DNA of 64,000 nt, taken from contig CM026554.1 in assembly GCA_015143295.1 (NCBI GenBank), positions 31,447,531-31,511,530 of the forward strand. The letters run 5' to 3'. The notes beneath the pieces are model-generated. The model had not been told where the DNA came from. It worked only from the letters and a program-made list of their open reading frames with translations, and searched no databases. Positions 56,367 to 64,000 of this stretch are shown here, piece by piece. The stretch comes from Tetracentron sinense. Taxonomy: Eukaryota > Streptophyta > Magnoliopsida > Trochodendrales > Trochodendraceae. Position numbers and translations under genes: made by a program. The stretch's first letter is position 1, and every line of letters begins with the position of its first letter.

Positions 56367-56474
56367 AAATATTAATATTTTGGATTTCGAAATTTTGCCA
56401 AAATCCCGCAATTTTTCAGGATTTCAATTCGAGTTGACCAACCGAAATCACAAATTTCAAATTTTCAAACCCTG
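56021..56474. mobile_element. hAT-like MITE (AATTTCGG motif), 454 bp
   Basis: The flanks are TTTTACAA (56013-56020) and TTGTACAA (56475-56482). Ends: CAAGGTTTTAAATTTC and, reverse complemented, CAGGGTTTGAAAATTTG. ATTTCGG motifs at both ends, (AT)n core. Same group as 33999-34411. Confidence 0.82.
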
Positions 56475-56647
56475 TTGTACAATACTATTTATTGGATTTG
56501 TTTTTTTTTTTTTAAATAGCTAAACAAAAGAAGAGAAATCTCTTTCTCTCTCCTATTCTCTTTAATTTGCCTAATCGGGTTTAATGCCGCTTGGGCAGCA
56601 TCATAGGCCGCCGAGTTCATCAAGCGGGGAGCAAATTTGAGGATAAC

Positions 56648-59600
56648 CTACTCATAGAGCCTCCTCAACGTCTTAATATCCTGAATTATAGGATATATCT
56701 CCCAGTGGTAGTCATCTGAATTCGCATTCAAGCAATCGATGATTTCTTTTGCGTCGGACTTGATGATCACGCATCGCCAATCCTTCAAAATAACCAATTC
56801 GATACCCAGGCGAATAGCTTCTACCTCGGCAATACTAATTGTCCCTCCTCCAAGAGGTTTGAGAAAAGTATCCAAAAAGAGCCCAGAATGGTTTCGAGCC
56901 ACAGCACTGGCTCCTACAACCAGACCACTCTGGATTGCCGCACCGTCAACATTTATTTTGATCCACCCATGATCCGGAGGGCGCCATTTAGGAGGGCCGA
57001 TGAAGGAGAGGTCCCCTCCGGCCTGGTCTGGATAGGCAAAAGAAGTTGTCGAGCAAGCTTCGAGACAAAAGAATTCAGCCTTCCGAATTGCAAATAAAGG
57101 ATCCGACTTAGAGCCATTAAAGAGCACATCGTTTCAAATGAACCATATGCTCCAGAGGATGGACACCAAATGAATCGCTAGCTGGCTACACCCTCTATTG
57201 AAGTTAGGATGCTGAGTCCAGTGCTTCCACCAAAGAGAGAAAGAGAGGTTTGAAGTCTTGGGAATCTGGATAGAGAGAGTAGAGCCAAACCAGATGCTTC
57301 TTGTGCACGAACAATACAAGAACAAGTGGGATGTGGTTTCCGATTCTGATTTACAAAGGGGGCACCAGTTGTTGACCCCCCATCTTCCGCTTATATAGAT
57401 TATCCATTACCGCTAAAGCGTTGTGACAGAGGCGCCACAGAAAACCAGAACTTTTGGTGGCAATGGAATTTTCCATATCAGAGTCCAAAACTTTTCATCA
57501 AATTCCGAAGGGTACCGGCTGGAAGAGGGCCTTTAAAAGTCAAGGATGACTTTGGCCAAGTGGGAAGCAGAATTGACTTTAAACATCCCCTTTTTAACAT
57601 GGTGTCAGATGAGTTTATCAAGGGTGTTGAGGTGGCTTAGGGAAATCTTTTGGATTTCAGAAATGACTTGGGTAGGAAATTTATTTGCTAGGAGGGGGAT
57701 ATCTCACCTACTGGAGGTTCTGGAAATAAATTGGGACACAGGAGTGTTGCCCAAAGACTCTCTAGTAATGGTGATTGGTTTAAACGAGGGAAGAGAGGGG
57801 ACCCATAGGTCGATCCCGATCCTAACTTGAGCCCCTGAGCCAATTTTCCATCTAAGACACTTCTCCAAAATACAACGCCCCGCCAAGATACTACGCCAAC
57901 CCAAGAGGGGCATCCCTCTACCTTAGCTTCAAGAAAAGAAGATCTGGCGAAGTAAATAGGCTTGATCATCTTGGCCCACAGGGAATTTGGTTGGTTTAGC
58001 AGGCGCCATCCAAGCTTTGCTAGTAAGCCGAAGTTGAAAGCCTCAAGATCCCTCGACCCTGCACCACCTTTGGTTTTCGGATTACACAGCTTGTTCCAGC
58101 TAATCCAATGAATCCTCCTATCCTGGGAATTACTCCATCAGAATTTTGCGATAATAGAGTTTAGATCCGAAATCCATCTTTTGGGTAGTTTAAAACAACT
58201 CATAACGTACGCCGGGATTGCTTGAATGATGGCTTGAATCATGATTCCCCAACCTGCTTGTGACAACAAGGTTCCTTTCCATCCTTGCATATGCTTCAAA
58301 ATACGTTGTTTGATTGATTCAAAAGTCATCACTTTAAAGTGGCCAAATTCTGATGGAAGCCCAAGATATCTGTCGGGGGTCGTGAGCTTCTTTATTCGAA
58401 GAGTCCCCGCTAGAAGTCTGCGGAATCTCCAAGGGGTCGCCGAACTGAATGATATGCTGGACTTTTGATAATTAATTCTTTGACCAGATGCTCTGCCATA
58501 TTGATCTATAGTGGCCATAAGGAATTCCGCTTCCACCATACTCGCATTTAAATAAACTGAACAGTCGACGACGAAAAATAGATGCGAGATTGTCAGAGCC
58601 CCCACTCAGCTTCTTCTCTTGAACCGCACGTTTAGCATAGATGAGAGAGCCTCCATACATATAAAGAATAGGTAGGGGGACAGGGGCTCCCCTGCCTTAA
58701 ACTTCTTGAAGGGAGAATATGTCCTGTTGGTTCTCCATTTATCAAAATGGAGTAGGATACAGTAGAGACGCATTAGCGAATAAGATGAACCCACCTAGCA
58801 CAGAAACCCATTTTTTTCAGAATCACAAAGAGGAAAGGCCACTCCACACGGTCATATGCTTGTCTCATATCTAACTTAACGGCCATTTTTGGGGTTGATC
58901 CTCTCTTTTGACATTTTAGGAAGTTCCCACGTTCATGAGCTATAAGCACGTTATCAGAAATTAATCTTCTCGGTATAAAGGCAGACTGGGCAGGATCTAC
59001 AACCTCTTGAAGACACATGCATAATCGGTTGGCCAAGATTTTCAATATAACTTCGAAAAGGACATTGCACAGACTTATGGAGCGATAGTTGTTCAAACTC
59101 TCCGGCTTGGGGATCTTTGGGATCAGCCCTATGTATGTAAAATTTATCTGCTGGAGAAGATAACCCCCCTGGAAAAAACTCATAAATACATTACAAAGAT
59201 CAACTCCTACAATATTCCAATGCTTGTAATAAAAGATACCTGGCATTCCGTCAGGTCCGAGGGCTTTTAGAGGCCCTATTTGGAATACCGCATCTTTGAA
59301 CTCTTCTTCAGTAACCTCTCCGTAAAGATCTTTATTTGTAGACTGAGATATACGAGGACTAATAGCAGCAAGGGATTCCGAAATACCTTCTGGTTGGGCA
59401 GTCATGAACAGCTCTGTGAAGTGCCTCTTGACATGAGATTGGATTTCAGATTCTGTAGATAGCCAGTTTCCCCCCGAATCTTTAATGGAGAGAATCCAAT
59501 TCCGTTGACGGCGTTGGACTGCCGTAGTGTGGAAGAAGCTAGTATTTCTATCCTCCTGGGTGAGCCAAGCAACATGGGACTTTTGTCTCCACATAATTTC

Positions 59601-60613
59601 CTCTTGATTATGAGCCTAATCAAGTTTCACTGTGAGAGTTTGAAGAAGTAGCGATTCTTGTCCTGAAATATCCCTCCTTTGAATAGCGCTGATCTGATTT
59701 TTAAGACTCTAAATACAATTAGAAAGGGTTTCAAAAGATATTTTATTCCATCGAATAAGGTCCTCGTGGCATGATTTTATCCGTTGACAGAATTGATACA
59801 TCGGAGAACCAATATTACATTTGTCCCATGCTGTTCTAATCACAACTCCACAGTCCTTGTGATGATCCCACATTTCCTCGTAGCGGAAAATCTTCCTCGT
59901 CTTCGCTCTTGTCCGTCATGGCTAATTAGTAAGGGGCAGTGATCTGAGCCAATTGCCAGTAAAATTCTAATGACTGCGTGAGGAAATTCTGCCTGCCAGT
60001 AAGCATTAGCAAGTCCCTGGTCAAGGCGGGCTGCTATGAAATTGGGAAATTCCCTCTTGTTAGACCAAGTTAGAGAGGGGCCTTGGAAGCCCAAATCCAT
60101 TAAGATAGCATTAAAGATTATGTCCTGAAAGATTCGGCATTGGGATAAGCTGGAGGGTTTCCGCCAACCTTTTCTTCAGGAGTGGAAATCTCATCGAAGT
60201 CACCCACACAAATCCACGGGCGACGACACTATCGGCCCTTGGATACTAACGCATCCCATAACTCTCTCCTCTCATTAGAGTTTGTAGGCCCATAAATGAA
60301 AAACCCATCTCATTCCTTCCACTAGGGAGGGTCCCTGAGAGTAGCTTCAATCATATGGGGGGTTGCAGACTAAATAGTAACTGAAAATGGGGATCTCCCC
60401 ACAATGGCGAGTCCCCCTAATAACCTAACGTGGTTAACTGTAAACACAATGTCCATTTGTAGCGATCTCGCAACTTTGAGTATTTTTTTCTCCTTTTTTT
60501 TTTTGTATCCATCAAAAAGACTAACTTGGCCGGAATTGAAGAACAAGGTTCTTCAGGATATGGACTGTCTGGGGTCCGCCCAGCCCCTGATAGTTCCAAA
60601 CTATAGCGATCAT
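56648..60613 (-). pseudogene. LINE ORF2: endonuclease, reverse transcriptase, RNase H
   Basis: The ATG at 60613 opens IAIVWNYQGLGGPQTV (endonuclease start); GSDHCPLLIS at about 59930 is the endonuclease SDH motif. Reverse transcriptase blocks: ALGPDGMPGIFYYKHW, LIPKIPKPESLNNYRSISLC, KLDMRQAYDRVEW (58773-59594), then ISHLFFVVDCSVYL, where the usual FADD is FVVD, so one catalytic Asp is gone. The RNase H has INVDGA, AEVEAI and KSDAKE (56648-57127). Several frameshifts and stops separate these parts. Confidence 0.8.
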
Positions 60614-61455
60614 TGCGGATGGGGGGACTGCTCCTTGGCAGTCACCCCAGACTTCTCAAGTATTGAGGATTGTGGTGCACCCATCGAGTGCGATCTCATC
60701 TGATTTTTCTAGTGGCGAAGGGATATCAGGGTTGAGTTTTGTGAGTTAGAAGATCCTTCAGAGGGGTTGTTGGATGGGATGGTCGTTTTACCAAGGAGTT
60801 TTGGGTTTGGGCTCAAGTTATAATTGCTTGCCTAAGGGAGTAGATTTGGTGGGCTCGTCTGATTGGAGAAAATAGATGAAGTTGGTCCCCTAGTATTGGT
60901 GTTGTTTTGTAAGAAGGACTTTTGATCAAGGGCACCTAAGAGTAAGTTTTGGTCCTGGGCTTTAATATGTATTGGGCTAGATTGTGGTTTTGGATTGTGA
61001 AGATGGTTCACCTAATCCGGGTAGGGTTTGGGTCCGAGATCCACCGACATGTGGTCCTCCAAAGGTTGCATCTTCAGAGCTCCGCTTGGGGACCTGAGAA
61101 CACTAGAACTCCTTTTCTTTGGATCTGGTGAGGGGCTTCTCTTACTCGTAGGATATTTGCGGATCTGAACCCGTCCCGAATCTTCCTTGGTAACGGCTAT
61201 AATATTATTATCAGTATCTTTCCCATGTTGCTGCTCTACGTGGAGGCCTGAGATAGGTCTATCAATCCCTCAATTAGGCACATCTCTGGTTCGTACCTGA
61301 CAATTTGTCCCCTCTAGTGACTGTTGGTTGGTGTACGGATCATCCGTACTCAGCCTCTTCTCTGAATTGTTGGCCGAACTAAAAACATCTTCCATTTCCA
61401 ATGAGCTCAAGCAATCAACTGGATCTTTTTCCTCCTTCAGAATCTGAAATAATGG

Positions 61456-62221
61456 CTAGCTTTCGAAATGGAAGAACTCGGCTCTAATCCAAGCGCCATA
61501 GACGTTAACTTCACCAGGATTCACAGGACCCTCAGTGTAGTGCTTTGCGTCGTGCCTGATGCATCCACAAGAATAGTAGCAGGTCGGGAGTTTCTCATAG
61601 GTTAAGGGGAATGGGTCCGCTGGGAGGGTGTTTAGTAGAATGTATGGTCGGAGTGATAGATTGATGTTAACGAGGATACGCATACACACGAACTTTCCTT
61701 TTTCTATTCCGTTAGCCGGTAGGTCCACCTCTTCTAAACTGCCTAGCCTCTCCGCCACTGTTTGCCCCACCTCAACTATCATGAATTCCAGTGGTAGTCC
61801 ATGAACTTGAACCCAAATAGGAAGTGCGGATAGTCCAATTCCTTAACAAGGATATTTGGCCTCCATTTCGTCATCAGTAGCGGGTGACCATTAAAAGACC
61901 AGGGTTGGTAAAGAAAAAATCTGAAGACCTCTTCCCTTGAAGAGAACTTGAACAAGATAAATCCATTTGCCATATCTATCGGATGGATTGGGTGTTTGGA
62001 ATTCCAGGTGCGGATGTTCGTTTTTTTTTTGCCATCGCTATGTTAATCGGCCTATCTGTCAAGAATTTACCAATGAGGCTATGTTGGCATTTGGCCACTC
62101 TGGTAGACAAGCGGTGAGATTCGATGACGATGGGTTCCTTGAGTTGTTTGATAGACAACTTTCTCGTTACCTCTTCGGCGAGACTGTCTGGTGCAGTCAA
62201 AGAGCTTTCCCAGCTTGCCAT
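61456..62221 (-). pseudogene. LINE ORF1 (DUF4283 and CCHC-like)
   Basis: MASWESSLTAPDSLAEEV, SLIGKFLTDRPINIA, then in shifted frames GFILFKFSSREEVFRFF, WSFNGHPLLMTKW, and CYYSCGCIRHDAKH, a zinc-knuckle relic. ORF1 binds the LINE RNA. At least two frame changes (near 61975 and 61780) and a stop at 61456 break it. Confidence 0.75.
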
Positions 62222-62449
62222 GGATCAAGGTGGCAAGGAAAGGTGAGTAGCAGGGGTAAAACAAAAGCTGGAAGAGGAGGAAGACAGTAGACAGCGATTG
62301 AAGGATACCCAAGAAGATACTGGCAAGGTTGGAGTCAAACGCAAGATAGAAAGAAAAAGGAATAAAAATGAAGAAGAGGGTTATGAGAGGGAGAGAAAGA
62401 AAACCTTCTCTAAGATTGTTACAACTTAATTTAATCCAAATTAATGGAC

Positions 62450-64000
62450 ATAAAATCAAGAGTAAAAATAATATACTTGCAAGTGCACAAGTGACACAGT
62501 TGATGTATCTGGTGAGCACAGGGTCGAATCCACAGGGATTGACTATTGTGCAACAAGAATTAAGGAAACGAAATCTAAAAGAGAAGAGAGATTTGAAATC
62601 GGTTTTCCACTCAATGAGAATGGAGCAAAAATCACTGATAACTGTAAAGCAATGAAAAAGAGGTCTAAGGCTTCAGGAAAATCCACCTATCTCTCCTTAT
62701 ACTTAGATTTGGATGAAAACACATCTAGAATTAAATAGAGATTTAATCTAGATGAAAAATTATACGATAAAACCACTGACCATTAACTTCAATTGAATAA
62801 TTAGAGAAATTTGAAGAGTACTTTGTATCTAACTCACAGGGGATCCAAGCATTCCATATATCAGTAGATCATATGAAATCAAAGAGCATATAGAGAAGAA
62901 CAATTAACCAAAATAAGAACTATTCAATTAAAATTAATGATCAAACCATCCACATCATCCACATAAATTGGAAAAAGGTTTCAAATCCCTAACCTTAGAA
63001 AGGTGTTTAGCCCACCATGATTGGAGTTGTCATCCTCCTTAATGGTGTTCCAAACACTTCAAAAAAAAAACTAAAAGAAGAAGAGAGAAAAGAGAATGAG
63101 AAAAGATCAGAGATCCCCAAAAGTCTCTCACTTTAGGTTTATATAGACTAAAGGGAGGAAGAGAATGAAAAAAAAAAACAAAAGAGAAATTTCTAATTCC
63201 AAAATTCCAACCAAAATTGCACTTCCCTCCTCTTGATGACATGTTTTGAAATACAATTTTGTTCCCTTTTAAGTCTTCTTTTATAAAACATCAAACCTTG
63301 CCTTAATCCGAATTTTGAGTCAAAAGTTATGTCTAAATTAGTAAGTACTGTCCAGATTAGGCGGGAATCCGGGAAATCCTCATTCTTTGTTTGGGATTGG
63401 TTGCTAAATAATAGCACTCCTCTAGCCATCCACGAAATTTCTTGCTTTTCTTGTAGATTTAGTTGGCCTCCATTAAGCTCCTTGCTTGAATTCCAAAATC
63501 CACCCAAAATAAAGAGTTCTTGTGACCAAAATAGGCTTTCTCCTTTTTTTCTGAAATAGAAACATCAATATCCTTTTTTTCTGAAATAGAAACATCAATA
63601 TAACACACTTCTTCTTTCTAATTCAAGAGAGTTCCACCATTTTTATGCCAAAATCATATTAATCCGTATCTTCCTAAGATTCTCCAACCATGTTGTAGAA
63701 TCTTTCTATACTTGGTCTTGGGCTTTGCTCTTGGGCTTTGACTCTTTGACTTGAGACTTGGCTTCTTGGACTTTTGGCTTGGGCTTTGCTCTTTGGGCTC
63801 TAGTTCATTTAGATCTTTGAGTTGAACATGGGCTATTTGAAACTTTGGACTTCTTGAATCCCGAGAGTAGTCTGGGGTTAGGATTCCTACAAAAAATAAA
63901 GATAAGTAATAAGTCTCTCTTAAAAATATTTTACATGTGGCATTCCAAGACATGTATGAATACATGCAAATGTATCATGAAAATTAAGAGAAAGAGGACA
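62450..64000 (+). mobile_element. Element E-like copy 3, runs off the window
   Basis: CACAGGGTCGAATCCACAGG at 62518 and the region after it follow copy 1's order. Repeated CTTGGGCTTTGCTC words (63714-63800) mirror the palindromic boxes of the other copies. Start not exact; end not seen. Confidence 0.45.
63541..63600. repeat. 30-bp perfect tandem duplication
   Basis: TCCTTTTTTTCTGAAATAG and the following 11 bases occur twice without a difference. Confidence 0.92.

Larger units (their letters stand above)
56501..62300 (-). mobile_element. L1-type LINE with RNase H domain, decayed
   Basis: On -, ORF1 (from 62221) is followed by ORF2 (from 60613) and an A-tail (T-run 56501-56513 on +). Order: DUF4283-type domain and knuckle, endonuclease, reverse transcriptase, zf-RVT-like segment, RNase H. 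Frames are broken in several places. The exact 5' end and a target duplication are not resolved. Confidence 0.85.

Noticed and set aside
1-64000. tRNA, rRNA, organelle-derived DNA
   Set aside because: I found only degenerate tRNA-like SINE heads and no rRNA or chloroplast/mitochondrial gene sequence.

Overview
This window is plant nuclear DNA: spliced genes with GT-AG introns, long AT-rich intergenic stretches, and a dense, mostly decayed set of plant transposons (Ty1/copia LTR elements primed by Met-tRNA, an L1-type LINE with a C-terminal RNase H, hAT/Mutator/Tourist/CACTA/Helitron-like DNA elements, SINEs) plus remnants of an endogenous pararetrovirus (Caulimoviridae). The genes look angiosperm, probably a woody or early-diverging eudicot, but the sequence does not fix the species.

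Only four host loci are convincing. (1) A DUF789-family gene on + (its 5' end lies outside the window) runs to 16326 in four exons; introns 1 and 3 are swollen to 5.8 and 9.2 kb by nested elements. (2) A fragment related to the N-terminal domain of the FACT subunit SPT16 lies on - at 21849-22731 and carries a frame break. (3) A NEDD8 protease (DEN1/SENP8, peptidase C48) lies on - at 29388-30143. (4) An RBM22/MAC5-type splicing factor paralogue on - at 40195-41423 has four exons and stops where the RRM should begin. A receptor-kinase relic is at about 26690-26966.

Region by region: 1-16.3 kb is the DUF789 gene. Its intron 1 holds a copia element with other elements nested in it. Its intron 3 holds a decayed solo LTR followed by a 4.9 kb inverted repeat whose two arms each carry a pararetrovirus-like promoter, leader, primer-binding site and movement-protein relic. 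16.3-29 kb is intergenic, with the SPT16 relic, a Mutator-type MITE, SINEs and tandem arrays. 29.4-43 kb holds DEN1, several MITEs, a Helitron candidate and the RBM22 paralogue. 43.6-45 kb is a Tourist-like element. 45.4-52.4 kb is a gag-only LTR retrotransposon with a 5-bp target duplication and a natural empty site elsewhere in the window. 54.5-55.4 kb has a long GA microsatellite and a CACTA terminus. 56.5-62.3 kb is a decayed LINE. The last 1.5 kb belongs to a repeat family that also occurs at 47.3 and 52.9 kb.

The most striking patterns are (a) the head-to-head pararetrovirus inverted repeat inside a host intron, which could fold into a long hairpin if transcribed, and (b) at least ten short elements with 8-bp target duplications and a shared terminal theme (CAWRGTT-like), whose interiors are built from different CG-bearing motifs. 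All calls were made by reading the sequence; no database search was run.
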